Origin: Crossaster papposus
Lineage: Eukaryota > Echinodermata > Asteroidea > Velatida > Solasteridae
Direction of reading: 5' to 3'
NCBI GenBank assembly: GCA_037893245.1
Contig: JBAIAA010000445.1
Location: 186,001-250,000, forward strand
Length of the DNA stretch: 64,000 nt
Shown: in pieces, positions 9,777 through 20,781 of the stretch
Position numbering within the stretch: position 1 is the stretch's first letter
Layout: the number at the start of each line of letters is the position of its first letter
The notes under the pieces: model-generated
The model's database searches: none
Seen by the model: the letters and a program-made list of their open reading frames with translations, nothing else
What the model was told of the DNA's origin: nothing
Translations under genes and position numbers: made by a program

Positions 9777-11672
9777 TCACATCCGCTGCAAGATCTTGAT
9801 GGAATGTCTGTCTGTAACAACCATGTCGCCAGTGGGTGAATAGGCCATTTCTATCGGATTGTACAGCTTTTCTGCTACAGTTCCTACCAGTAATCCATTT
9901 GGGTCGTACTGTTGTATTTTTGAGTTTCCCCTGTTATCGAGATGAACAGCTACATTAAAGTAGCCGTGACTGTCACAAAGGATCCCGGTAGGACTCGCCG
10001 AATGTTTGTCCACAAGTGTCTTGATAGTGAACACCTCATTGCCCCCGAGGTCTACGCAGGAGAGAGTTTGATTTTTGTAGTTAGGAATGAACAGGCGATC
10101 CATATTATCTATCGCTAAATAAAATCTCACATTTTCATTTGGAATAGTTGCTACTAACGAGCCATCAAGCAAATGCACAGAAACAACTTTCCTGCCCCAA
10201 TCAGCCACAGCTAGTCGTTCTCCAGCTGCGTCTAGCGCAATAGCGGTTAACTTACTTGCCTTTTCCTTAGAGGGTGTGAATTCGCGAATCAACTGAAGAT
10301 TGCCGTCAAAAATCCTCACTTTCTTTTTGTCCGTGACAAAAAGCAGATCATTTGAGGTGACAGCAACGCCCCGAGGAGCGTCCAGCTGATGACCGCTATG
10401 AGCGGCCGAAGTTTTGAAACGTCCAGTGGAGGTAAATAGCGATAGTCGTTTCAGTGTTGTGTCTGTCACAGCAATGTCCCCGTTACTGAAACATGCAACA
10501 CCGCTGGCGAATTGGAATTCCCCGTCACCGTTTCCTTCCTTGCCAAACTCTTCTTTCACCTGCCACTTTTCTTTGAGCAATATCTTCCCATCTTGACATT
10601 TGACCCCAATGAACGAAAGATCCACCTTTGCCGGTTCGCACTTGAGCTCCTTCTGGAATTCCAAGTTGTGCATCACCTTCGGTCTGAGTTCCCAGAGCTC
10701 AAAATCATCGACCTGACTCATCAAGTCGTTTACGGCCGTGACAATCTGATCTGCGCGTTCCATCTGGTCACGGTTGCGCCTGAGCGCCTTTTCGTACTCA
10801 CTGTCTCTCACCTGACCGATTTTGTTGACTTTTTCGGTGATTACCTTTGCTTTGCATTTGATTTTAGCAATTTCTGCATCGGCTTTTGCAGAAATATCAC
10901 TGCAAGCCTGAGCCAGTTTCGTTTGCAATCTATTCTGTGCATGTTTGATGGAGTCTTCGTTTTTTGAAAATTGCTCTTTGCTTGTCTGGAACTTCTTCAA
11001 TATGTCCTTGATACTCTCACGGAATGATTTGATGGTGTCACCGATACCAATGAACTTATGTTCCGCTGTTCGGTGCTCAGTTGCAGCACACATGGCGCAA
11101 ATCAACGCATCACAAGTCTCACAGAGAAAGCATATGGCTTGATCACTATGCTTTCTACATGATGTGGGTGATGTGACAGTCTTGGTAACATCTGTTGGTG
11201 AAGCCGTCGATTTGTCCACGTCGTCTGCTGGAATGATGCGATGGTCTTTTGTGAACCTCAGAAATTGATGTGCCTCTTGGCATTTCTTGCAGATGTTCTC
11301 CTTGCAGTCAAGGCATCTTGACACGGCCTCGTTTCCTTCTTCGCAGGATTCACAAGTCGCACTAGTAGTAGTTACCTTTTCTAATAACTGCTCTTGTTTG
11401 CTTATCTCATCGACAAGAGATATCAAAAAGAAGCTAGAAGACAGACTCTGCACTCCTTCCTCAGGAACGCCCGTCTCTCTCCTGCAGACTGGACATGTTA
11501 TATTCGCCCTCTCTGTCGTCTCTTTGCTCACCATCTCCCCCAGACAGTTCAGGCAGAAGCTATGAAGACAGTCTAGCATCTTAGGATCCTTGAATCGACA
11601 GCAGCAGATCGGACATTCCAGGTGCCCTTGGCTAATTGTGTCCAACACGGATCGGGCTGCAGCCTCCGCCAT
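9777..11672 (-). CDS. TRIM-NHL protein, copy 2
   Basis: Predicted 631-residue TRIM-NHL protein, intact from the MAEAAARSV start to the KILQRM end. RING ligands C20, C23, C35, H37, C40, C43, C60 and C63 are all present, and both B-boxes are complete. Compared with copies 1, 3 and 8 it lacks seven residues (VVCEEDL in copy 1) in the linker just before the propeller, an in-frame deletion that leaves GVKCQDGKILL. The ATG at 11672 has A at -3 and G at +4. The open frame upstream is a probable intron. The B-box linker is of the DVDKSTASPTDVTK class shared with copies 1, 4 and 8. Downstream flank is type II. Confidence 0.9.
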   Translation of the reverse strand: MAEAAARSVLDTISQGHLECPICCCRFKDPKMLDCLHSFCLNCLGEMVSKETTERANITCPVCRRETGVPEEGVQSLSSSFFLISLVDEISKQEQLLEKVTTTSATCESCEEGNEAVSRCLDCKENICKKCQEAHQFLRFTKDHRIIPADDVDKSTASPTDVTKTVTSPTSCRKHSDQAICFLCETCDALICAMCAATEHRTAEHKFIGIGDTIKSFRESIKDILKKFQTSKEQFSKNEDSIKHAQNRLQTKLAQACSDISAKADAEIAKIKCKAKVITEKVNKIGQVRDSEYEKALRRNRDQMERADQIVTAVNDLMSQVDDFELWELRPKVMHNLEFQKELKCEPAKVDLSFIGVKCQDGKILLKEKWQVKEEFGKEGNGDGEFQFASGVACFSNGDIAVTDTTLKRLSLFTSTGRFKTSAAHSGHQLDAPRGVAVTSNDLLFVTDKKKVRIFDGNLQLIREFTPSKEKASKLTAIALDAAGERLAVADWGRKVVSVHLLDGSLVATIPNENVRFYLAIDNMDRLFIPNYKNQTLSCVDLGGNEVFTIKTLVDKHSASPTGILCDSHGYFNVAVHLDNRGNSKIQQYDPNGLLVGTVAEKLYNPIEMAYSPTGDMVVTDRHSIKILQRM

Positions 11673-11685
11673 CGTGATTAGGATC

Positions 11686-11711
11686 CTAACGAAAAAAAAC
11701 CAAAAACACTT
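11686..11711 (-). other. Putative 3' splice site of a 5'-UTR intron, copy 2
   Basis: On the minus strand a run of T followed by CGTTAG ends 13 nt before the ATG, matching copy 1 in spacing. Confidence 0.5.
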
Positions 11712-11783
11712 AGGAATACTCAAAGTGTGTGACAGGAAGGGGGGCTTAGGTTGGGAAGTAGCATGGAGCTGTAAAATGGAGAA

Positions 11784-11932
11784 GGGTGCACACTCTCCCT
11801 ACAAATAGAGCTGTAATTAACTCTTATCTTGTGTCTTGTTTTGTTGCCATTATAATCTTGTCGCCTGTAATGGTTACAAGATTATAGACAAAACGGAACC
11901 AATAAACACAGCCCTGTTTGTAGGGCTAGGTG
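11784..11932. mobile_element. Hairpin element A upstream of copy 2
   Basis: Same inverted-repeat element as at 5992-6150, starting 112 bp upstream of the ATG. Its left end is around CCCTACAAATAGAGCTGTAA and its right end around CACAGCCCTGTTTGTAGGG. Confidence 0.6.
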
Positions 11933-13430
11933 ACATTTTACCCGGAAATAGGTAGAGCAAACAGACTGCATTGTACATGTACATACAATACAATCCCCCA
12001 AAAACGAATCGTTCTATTACGAATATCAGGCATGTTTACTATAAAATACTAACCTATTTCACTTATTAAAAAATCAATTACATGAATCTATTCAACTTGA
12101 TGTACAATGTACTCACTTTTCAAAACTGATTCTTCAGTTGGATGAGGTCTTCATCAGCCACAAACAATTAGCACCAGAAATCCCGCGGAAGAATGGTAAA
12201 ACTACTTCCAACGGCTAAATGTGTGATCAAGCCTAGTACTAGTACTAGTACTGGTAGTAAATTAATAGTACTGCTTTACTCAACATCGAGGTGATGATAA
12301 AGTTTGTGTCGCACAACATATTAACAAATAGGCCTAAATTCCTTTAATTCAAGTTGAAGGTATTGGCCTACTTCCGCAGACGCCATTTGTCTGTGTGTTT
12401 GTGCAACAACTGCGCAGCGTTCGAGGTGGAAAACCAATTGTATTTGCAGCTCCATGGGAAAAACCAGTTGCTATTTTTAACTCTCTAGTTGAAAGTTCAG
12501 ACGACTGGCTCTCTGCGTAAAACTACGGAAGTTCATAATGGACAATACATATCTCTCCATATATGCAGGAAAGAATAACAATTATCCTATAGGAAATATT
12601 AACAGAATTCATGTGCAATCGAGGTGTATTTATTTTGAATAACAGCTTTTTATGGCAAAGCATCTTTCCTCTTCACTTTTGAAAAGAGACGTGTTACAGG
12701 TAGAAAATGGTGTAGAAAATAAATTGTTTAAATGTAATAATATGAAATTAAAATGAGTTTGTGATAACAAATTATTATTTACAACTAGATGCTTCAACAA
12801 AAACGAGTTGATTTTTTAATACAATAAAGTGAAAATAAAGTTTAAAAACAGCTGTCGTGTACGTTGTTTTATTTAATAAAGTTTCAATACCGTGAGGATT
12901 TTTCAGATTTTTAAATGAATTTATCGCGTTACGCCGGCCGGCAATCGTTGGAAAATGATACAATAAAATACAATATACCGGTAGCCTATATTATACCCTA
13001 ATCCAAACACTAACATACATCTTAACCCTAGTTTTTAAGTAATTTTATTAAAATAACAAAATATGTCGTGATTTCTTTTGTGGAGATCTACTAATCTATA
13101 GAAATTATCCTGTGGAGACATTTTGACTGCCATTGTCCCCATTGTGTTTAAGTCTCCACATGGTACCAAATTCAGAGACCCACACACCCATGTGTGTGAA
13201 CACCTTCCATCGTGGACCCCCTACTGTCCCTCTTTTGTTTATACTTGAACGTTTTTTGGAAGACCTCCTACGATTTTCAATAGTGGACTCTATGTCAATT
13301 GTGGACCCTATTGTCCTCTATTGTTCAACATCCACTAATTGAATGCAGATACAAACCCATACATACTACATACTACATACACAAATAGTGATTGCATAGT
13401 CTCTTTCTGAACTTGGTTCAGCTAGCGAGC
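11933..13430. repeat. Intergenic repeat block upstream of copy 2
   Basis: No gene. It is homologous to 31000-33200, 53560-54860 and 60020-61440. In order it holds a TACATGTACATACAATACAAT region, a TTCTTCAGTTGGATGAGGTC segment, the GCGTAAAACTACGG motif at about 12515, and the GTCTCC-rich family at 12960-13340. The ...GTAGCCTATATTATACCC stretch near 12985 is an unoccupied equivalent of the site where a hairpin element sits at 61028. Confidence 0.55.
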
Positions 13431-14028
13431 CCCCAACAAAACAAAACAAAAGTTTATGAAAACAAGAGCTGTTTCGTCAAGTGTCGAACCTTTTTGTCAC
13501 GATGACATCATCGGGTATTATGTGATGTCACATCAAGGTGCCAATTTGGAGGCCCTATATTGAATGAATTACAAATCCGATTGGCTTCAAACTTGGTATG
13601 CAGGTATATAGGGATGTGGTATAGGTATAAATTGAGGCGACGTCATGATGACGCCATCATGTGATTTATTATGATTTTATTAGGTTTGGAGATATTTAAG
13701 CTCTTGGAAGTGCAGTTTCAGAAGATATAAGATCAAGTTGGGAGGGATATGTTTTGTCATCGAATAAACTACTATAGGGCCAATGCAGCGCGGAGCACGA
13801 GTGGGGCGCCGTCTGACGGCCACATGTTCCACCGAATCAAGCAGGATCGCGTTAGTATATTGGGAACTTAGCAGCTCCGATCAAGCAATCAACGCGGCGG
13901 CGCATGTACCCCTGGATGTGCTGAAACCTAAACACAGATCAACTCTCTAAATGTATAAAAGTGAAAAGTTCACTCACAAAAAGTGAAATTTACTTTTTCA
14001 GAGTAGAAAACCGCACACAAAAAGGGGA

Positions 14029-14147
14029 AAACCACTCCAGAAGAGTAACTTTCACTCTTTCGAAGAGCCATGAAGGACAACTCTTTTAGATTGTTCCTTC
14101 CTATGGCTCCTTGGAAGAGTGAAAATTTACTCTTTCGAAGTGGTTTT
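14029..14147. repeat. Hairpin element in 3' flank of copy 3
   Basis: The arms AAAACCACTCCAGAAGAGTAA and TTACTCTTTCGAAGTGGTTTT pair, as do the inner segments GGAAGAGTGAA and TTCACTCTTTC, around a GAAGGACAACTC / TTGTTCCTTC tip. Same family as 3451-3587. Confidence 0.65.
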
Positions 14148-14650
14148 AATTTTTTTGGGAGTTGCCTTTACTCTCAAAAAAATTCACTATTGTTGGAGTG
14201 GTTTTTATAAGAGGTTCACTTTTTTTGAAAATCACTTTTTACTCTTTTACATTTAGAGAGACAGTTAGTTTGTAGACTTCGGCTGCGTCGGGAACGAGAC
14301 GAGTCTGAGCGGTTGCCAGCACCTCACACATCAAGGATAATAATTTCTGAGAGTTTAGGCCCCCGATTAGGTGATAAATCTCGGCACGCACTGTATGGTT
14401 AGCCCTATGCTATTGTTTGTACGATAAATTAATCTCCGGCTCCATCACCATTGCCAAACTGCATGAACGAAGCCAATGACAGAGACGAAGCTGGGATTTG
14501 GAAAACGGCCTTAAATTAAAGTCGGGTATTAAAGATGGCGTCTGATGAATCCACAAGCTCGCATTTTCTTTTTGTTGAGGGGGTACTTGTGCGCGGAGCC
14601 CATAGCAGATGTAGTTTGGTTCAAGTAAGCAGCAGGGCCTAGCAGGCAAT

Positions 14651-16468
14651 TCACATCCGCTGCAAGATCTTGATGGATTGTGAGTCTGCAACAACCATGT
14701 CGCCAGTTGGTGTGTAGGCCATTTCTAGCGGATTGTACAGCTTTTCGGCTACAGTTTCTACCAGTAATCCATTTGGGTCGTACTGCTGTATTTTTAAGTT
14801 TCCCACGTTACCGTAATGAACAGCTACATTAAAGTAACCATCAGTGTCACAAAGGATCCCGGTGGGTTTCACTGGGTTTTGGTCTACAAGTGTCTTGATA
14901 CTAAACACCTCATTGCCCTCGAGATCTATACAGGAGAGGGTTTTATTTTCGTAGTTAGAAATTAACAGGCGATCCATATTATCCATCGCTAAATCTAAAT
15001 TCACATTTTCATTTGGAATAGTTGCTACTAACGAGCCATCAAGCAAATGCACAGTAACAACTTTCCTGCCCAAGTCAGCCACAGCTAGTCGTTCTTCAGC
15101 TGCGTCTAGCGCAATAGAGGTTAACTGACTTGATTCTTTCTTAGATGGTGTGAATTCGCGAATCAACTGAAAATTTTCGTCGAAAACCTTCACTTTATTT
15201 TTGTCAGTGACAAAAAGCAGATCATCTGAGGTGACAGCAATGCCCAAAGGAGCGTCCAGCTGATGACCGCTATGAACGGCCGAAGTTTTGAAAAGTCCAG
15301 TGGAGGTAAATATCGATAGTCGATTCAGCTTTGTGTCTGTCACAGCAATTTCCCCGTTGCTGAAACATGCAACACCGCTGGCGAATTGGAATTCCCCATC
15401 ACCGTTTCCTTCCTTTCCAAAATCTTTCTTCATTAGCCACTTTTCTTTGAGCAACATCTTCCCAAGATCCTCTTCACAGACGACATCTTGACATTTGACC
15501 CCAATGAACGAAAGATCCACCTTTGCCGGCTCGCACTTGAGCTCCTTCTGGAATTCCAAGTTGTGCATCACCTTCGGTCTGAGTTCCCAGAGCTCGAAAT
15601 CATCGACCTGACTCATCAAGTCGTTCACGGCCGTGACGATCTGATCTGCGCGTTCCATCTGGTCACGGTTGCGCCTGAGCGCCTTTTCGTACTCGCCATC
15701 TCTCTCCTGAACGATTTTGTTGACTTGTTCGGTGATTACCTTTGCTTTGCTTATGATTTTAGCAATTTCTGACTCGGCTTTTTCAGAAATATCACTGCAA
15801 GCCTGAGCCAGTTTCGTTTGCAATCTATTCCGTGCATGTTTCATGGAGTCTTCGTTTGATGCAAATTGCTCTTGGTTTTTCTGGAATTTTTGCAATATGT
15901 CCTTGACACCCTCACGAAATGATTCGACGGCGTCACCGATACCAATAAACTTATGTTCCGCTGTTCGGTGCTCAGTTGCAACACACATGGCGCAAATCAA
16001 TGCATCACAAGTCTCACAGTGAAAACATATAACCTGATCACTATGTTTTCTACATGTTGGTGTGGTCGTTTTATTAGCATCTGTTGGTGAAGCCCTCGGT
16101 TTGTCCAAGTCTTCTGCTGGAATGATGCGATGGTCTTTGATGGACTTCAAGCGTCGGTGTGCCTCTTGGCATTTTTTGCAGATGTTCTTCTTGCAGTCAA
16201 GGCATCTTGACACGGCATCGTTTCCTTCTTCGCAGGATTCACAAGTCGCACAAGTAGTAGTTACCTTTTCTAATAACTGCTCTTGTTTGCTTATCTCATC
16301 GACAAGAGATATCAGAAAGAAGCTAGAAGACAGACTCTGCACTCCTTCCTCAGGAACGACCGTCTCTCTCCTGCAGACTGGACATGTTATCTTCGCTCTT
16401 TTTGTCGTCTTTTTGCTCACCATCTCTCCCAAACAGTTCAGGCAGAAGCTATGAAGACAGTCTAACAT
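14651..16468 (-). CDS. TRIM-NHL copy 3, N-terminus damaged (RING incomplete)
   Basis: The usual ATG is present at 16496-16494 (MAEAAA) but runs into TGA after six codons. Relative to the other copies, 65 nt are missing between the sixth codon and the DPKMLDC segment; this removes the first RING cysteine pair and shifts the frame. From the next in-frame ATG (16468) an open frame of 605 codons remains: the last six RING ligands, two B-boxes, coiled coil and a complete six-blade propeller to KILQRM. The protein could be made only by internal initiation and would lack a working RING. Whether it is a dominant-negative-type product or a recent pseudogene cannot be decided here. The long undamaged frame implies the deletion is recent. 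Confidence 0.7.
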   Translation of the reverse strand: MLDCLHSFCLNCLGEMVSKKTTKRAKITCPVCRRETVVPEEGVQSLSSSFFLISLVDEISKQEQLLEKVTTTCATCESCEEGNDAVSRCLDCKKNICKKCQEAHRRLKSIKDHRIIPAEDLDKPRASPTDANKTTTPTCRKHSDQVICFHCETCDALICAMCVATEHRTAEHKFIGIGDAVESFREGVKDILQKFQKNQEQFASNEDSMKHARNRLQTKLAQACSDISEKAESEIAKIISKAKVITEQVNKIVQERDGEYEKALRRNRDQMERADQIVTAVNDLMSQVDDFELWELRPKVMHNLEFQKELKCEPAKVDLSFIGVKCQDVVCEEDLGKMLLKEKWLMKKDFGKEGNGDGEFQFASGVACFSNGEIAVTDTKLNRLSIFTSTGLFKTSAVHSGHQLDAPLGIAVTSDDLLFVTDKNKVKVFDENFQLIREFTPSKKESSQLTSIALDAAEERLAVADLGRKVVTVHLLDGSLVATIPNENVNLDLAMDNMDRLLISNYENKTLSCIDLEGNEVFSIKTLVDQNPVKPTGILCDTDGYFNVAVHYGNVGNLKIQQYDPNGLLVETVAEKLYNPLEMAYTPTGDMVVADSQSIKILQRM

Positions 16469-16524
16469 CTTAGGATCATGCTGCAGCCTCCGCCATCGTG
16501 ATTATGATCCTATTATAATGACAA

Positions 16525-16680
16525 AAAAAAAATTCCTGAAGTGTGTACTTCAGGAAAAAGAAAGAAACAAAATCCGTTTCGACTATTACATTCAGGAATA
16601 CTCAGTGTCAGGATGGTTATGTTGAGGGCTGTAAAATGGAGGGCAGTGGTTTAAAACCATATGTGACCTAGACATCAGTA
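16525..16680. repeat. 5' flank of copy 3, shared with copy 6
   Basis: A short palindrome (CCTGAAGTGTGTACTTCAGG) at 16534-16553 is followed by sequence that matches the 5' flank of copy 6 from 41940. This pair of copies does not carry element A at the usual place. Confidence 0.5.
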
Positions 16681-18300
16681 AATTTCAGGACAATAAAAAG
16701 TCAAAATTCCCTAAGCTATATCAAGTATGTTTAAACATCATCGCTGGGTACGGAAAACAAAGTTAAAAGTTTTCTAAAAACGTAACTCACCGTAATTGAC
16801 AAAAACAAAAAAATACATTTAAAAGAGGGCGCTTTTTTTCTGCATAGCGCCCTATTGTGACAATTTGTGCATTTAATACTAACCATCTGTTGCTTATGTA
16901 GTCCGTTATAATTTATCTAGCTACAGTCCGGCCTCTTGTTGCGGCCAACCTATCTTCTCTTTAGGTATTTATTCCAGATCACCTCATTATAGGGTGGCGT
17001 GCTTCACTGTTCCATCTTAGTGTTAAAACCATTCGCAATGGAACAGAAATAAAATAAAAGCGAGACCGTTCACAATGGAGGAGTCTTTGTCAATAGGGAA
17101 CCGGCCACCGTCCACGGATTGGTTTCAGAGAGGTCACACATCGGGAAATAATAATAATAATGTTTACATTAAAGTCATTCAGATGCCCGCTTCACATCGT
17201 TGTCATTTCCTGGCTGGACGTCGTACAAACCACTTGGTAAGAATATACGTTGCATTGCTTAATCGCGCGCTGACTATGCCTATCAACAGAGGGCGCTATT
17301 TGTCTAGGTCACATATGGTTTTAAACCACTGCCCTCCATTTTACAGCCCTCAACATAACCATCCTGACACTGATAAATAAAAGCAGTCCTTGAAAGTATC
17401 CCTGGGGGAAAACACGTCTGGCTGGTTGAAATAGTGTTTACTTTTTGTTTGGCTCTGAACGCTGTCGTAATAAAGTTAAATGCTCGTGTCGATCGTTTAA
17501 CCTAGTTTGTTTTACAGGTATTGCTTTTTCAGAGAGTTTCGACAACCACTCTATATTCGATGCGCTTATAAAGGCACACGGTAATTCACCTGCGTCGCAA
17601 ATGAATGACGTCGTACAAACCACTTGGTAAGAATATACGTTGCATTGCTTAATCGCGCGCTGACTATGCCTATCAACAGAGGGCGCTATTTGGCAATATT
17701 TTTGTTGAAAACACCCTTACCACAAATTCGACTTTTACGGGCAAAAGGTATATCTTCGCTAATTTACCAGCATTTAATAATGACAAGGATATTTAGTCTT
17801 TCGATATATTACAAATGTATGACATTTTACTGTGGGTACTAGAGGTACACGTTAAAATGTGCAACCGTAAATGTTTAAAAACTAATGCATTGTGTTCCAT
17901 GTTAGTCGATGTTTTCAATTTTTTGATAAAGTATCATCAATTCCTTGGTCCATATCATACTTTACACCATTCGAAGGGTTGTAAAATGGGTGTATTAAAA
18001 GCAATATACCCAAACCCATCAAACTCCAACTGCAGGTTTTGCTAGATTTTGGCAGGTCTGGTACCAAATCGTAGCAAAGCTAGGGGGATCGACCCTGTTA
18101 AATTCAGTCAGGTTCAGGACAGAAATGAATGAGACTTGCACAAATGTTGGAGTTTGGGGGATGCATAAGCATTTATTATAGTGGGTGACCAACGGCTGTT
18201 CACGGCACAGCTTGTTTCTGGTAAACTGCTTGTGTAGAACATGTACCCCTCTGTAGGTCCCCACTCGTACTCAAGCATATCGCTGGACAGTCATCACTGT
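16681..18300. repeat. Intergenic block homologous to 42070-44140
   Basis: No gene. It matches the region upstream of copy 6 with indels. About 490 bp present there (around 42300-42790) is missing here. Here 17222-17373 holds a two-part insertion not found there (see findings). Open frames of 60-100 codons are shared repeats with no recognisable domain. Confidence 0.55.
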
Positions 18301-18301
18301 A

Positions 18302-19711
18302 CTGTTTCTGATATTTTAAACCTGCATCAGATGGTTAATTTGGTTACACGTAGCAAATCTCCTGATAGCAATGATGGATCTACTCTTGACCTTGTATTTA
18401 CCAACCGACCTGACATTATTGGCCAGGTTACCACTGTACCTGGTTTGGGGCTTAGTGATCACAATGGAGTTTTATTTGTGTGTTCTACTTCTGCTGACAA
18501 TCATTCATTGACTCGCACTTTTTACCAGTATAATAAAGCTGACTAAGCAGTTCTCTGTGATACAATTGACCAAGTTCACTGGGACACACATTTATCAGCC
18601 GACTTGGGTATTGATCAAGTATGGGAGAATTTTAAAGATCTCTTGCTTGCTGCTGTTCATGATGTTGTTCCAATGGCCAGGCAAAAAGGTAAAAGAAGGC
18701 GGCCTTGGATTACTAATGAAATTGTTATCCTTACCAGAAAAAAACACAGAGCCTATAAAGCAGCTATGCGAAACAATAGAAACAGTACCCATCTCTGGCT
18801 CAAATACAAAAAGTTACGCAATCAGATTAAATATGTGACCAGGGCTTCCTATAGTCATTATATTAAGGATTTGGCCAATAATTGTAAATCTAATCCTAAA
18901 CGATTCTGGTCATTTGTGAGTGCTAATCGTAAAAAATCATCAGTTGTTAGTCTTCACATTGGCGAGAACACCAAAACAGATCCACGGACCATTGCTCAGG
19001 AATTCAATCGCAGTTTTCAACTTAATTTTTCATCCGACATTAATCCTGTTGTTACTGTTCAATGCAGTCATGATTGCAATCAATTTAGGCTAACCTCAAT
19101 TCAGACTAATTCCACCGAAGTTATGAAACTGTTGGATGATCTTCAAGCTCACAAATCTCCTGGGTTTGACAATATTTCGCCAATGCTACTAAAACTGGCT
19201 TCTAAAAGCTTAGCTTATCCACTAGCAAAGATATTTAATTTGTCTCTTGCTATGGGTAAGGTTCCATCTGAATGGAAACTCGCCAATGTGGTTCCTATTT
19301 ATAAATCTGGTACTCCTCACAACCCGAGTAATTATAGACCGGTGTCTCTCTGTTCTACAGTTAGTAAATGTCTTGAAAAAATTGTCGCTAATAATCTTAT
19401 TAATCACATGTATAGAGGCGGTATTATTTATAATTGCCAGCATGGCTTTCTTCCCAGGAGGTCTTGTGTTACTCAACTCACTACCGTTTTTCATCACTGG
19501 GCTAAAACATTTGATTCTCCTAATCCTCCTAGAATTGATGTTATATATTTGGACTGGTCAAAAGCTTTTGATCGTGTAAGTCATAGTGTCCTCATTGAGA
19601 AGTTGCACAAATACGGCATTTGCGGTCCTGTTTTGCACTGGTTTCAGTCGTATTTACATGATCGTCATCAACGAGTGCAGTTTTGCGGGTCTCACTCAGA
19701 CTGGGTCCAAG
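18302..19711 (+). mobile_element. LINE (non-LTR retrotransposon) fragment: endonuclease end and reverse transcriptase
   Basis: An open frame, interrupted by one in-frame stop at 18544-18546, encodes the C-terminal end of an APE-type endonuclease (DLVFTN, then GLSDHNGV) followed by the first two-thirds of a reverse transcriptase. RT landmarks are SPGFDNISP, WKLANVVPIYKSG, NPSNYRPVSL, QHGFLPRRSC and the motif-A segment YLDWSKAFDRVSH. The fragment breaks off before the F/YxDD box, where Penelope-like sequence begins at 19711. Style of motifs fits the Jockey/CR1 group. It cannot be active. The paralogous interval (44139-45024) holds different sequence. Confidence 0.85.
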
Positions 19712-20136
19712 TACGAAAAGAATTGATGGTTTGGTTTACTTTCTCCTGCGAGAGCCAAGGGGGTTCGGGTTAAACAAAGTTTCATTTACCAAATGAGACC
19801 AAACGAGAGACCAAAAATGCCCTAAAAAATCGATCTACTGTCAACACCAAGAAACATGATACCCCCCGTCGGTCATCACTTCAACCAGCCTAACAATTGT
19901 ATTTCTGATATGATTCTACAGGGCAAAGAATCACTTGGCCATCGGAAAGACTCAGTCCGCCTTAGCCGGGAGACAGTTTAGATGAATCGTCTTCTGACTA
20001 TTCAACAACGTGGGCTCAATATCTAACTAGGAAATGATTAACTTCATTTTTTCCCCTTCTATTTGTCATCTGTTTCAGATTTATTTCTATGTTTGTTTTT
20101 GTTTGTTCTCACTCCTCCGGTTTTCCCTGTCTATAT

Positions 20137-20179
<43 letters not shown>

Positions 20180-20630
20180 ACCCCCCAATTACTTCTAGTC
20201 ATACTTGTTTATTAGTTCTTCCCTTTGATCTTCACCCTGGACCCACTTCCTTGTGGTTTTACTTTGTCTGTTTTGTTCCCCACCCAAATTCACACCTCTT
20301 TACCCCCTTGGTCTGTCTTTGATCCTACCCACACTTACCTTACCCTTTGATCCCTCAACCTAAGCCTCCCTTTGTTGATTGTTCCACTGGACTCTGTGAT
20401 TGTTCTTTTGTGTTTCTGTTGCCAACTATGATGTGCATCATATACACGTATGTTTGTATCTTGCACACAGCCATTTTGTCTCTGAAGAAGATCTTGTTAA
20501 GATCGAAATGTTAGGTCCTCTTAACTTGATTTGTATATTTCAGGTCATTCCAGCAAGTAAGCAGTTTGTAGCAGTTTTAATCTTATTCGTGTTTCATTTA
20601 CCTTGGCAGATACTTTATATTTGAACAAGA
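19711..20630 (+). mobile_element. Penelope-like element remnant
   Basis: Homologous to 45025-45935. The 5' part keeps degraded GIY-YIG text in changing frames (ETKRETKNALKNRSTVNTKK, then HFNQPNNCISDMIL, then a GLNI end). A pyrimidine-rich section with poly-C follows, then the CTGAAGAAGATCTTGTTAAG region and a CAGGTCATTCCAG tail. Several frame breaks and stops are present. Confidence 0.6.
20141..20179. repeat. Poly-C tract (39 nt)
   Basis: Thirty-nine consecutive C, then one A and six more C. It is the longest homopolymer in the window, inside the Penelope-like remnant. Length may be unreliable in the assembly. Confidence 0.9.
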
Positions 20631-20781
20631 AGGAAATATGTTTATTTATGTTTTACTCAGTGTCTTTTTTAACATAACTGTAATATTTCCCCAAAATAAT
20701 ATTCTATAATAAAAACTTTTTGGACTTCAGTCAATGTTTTTTAAATAAATCTCAAAAAAATGTCGGACCTGGGTCTTAATT

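Noticed and set aside
17624-17842. Frames near 17.1-18.2 kb with repeated peptides (VALLNRALTMPINRGRYL)
   Set aside because: The repeated peptide results from the templated insertion at 17222-17373 duplicating 17609-17690; no gene evidence.
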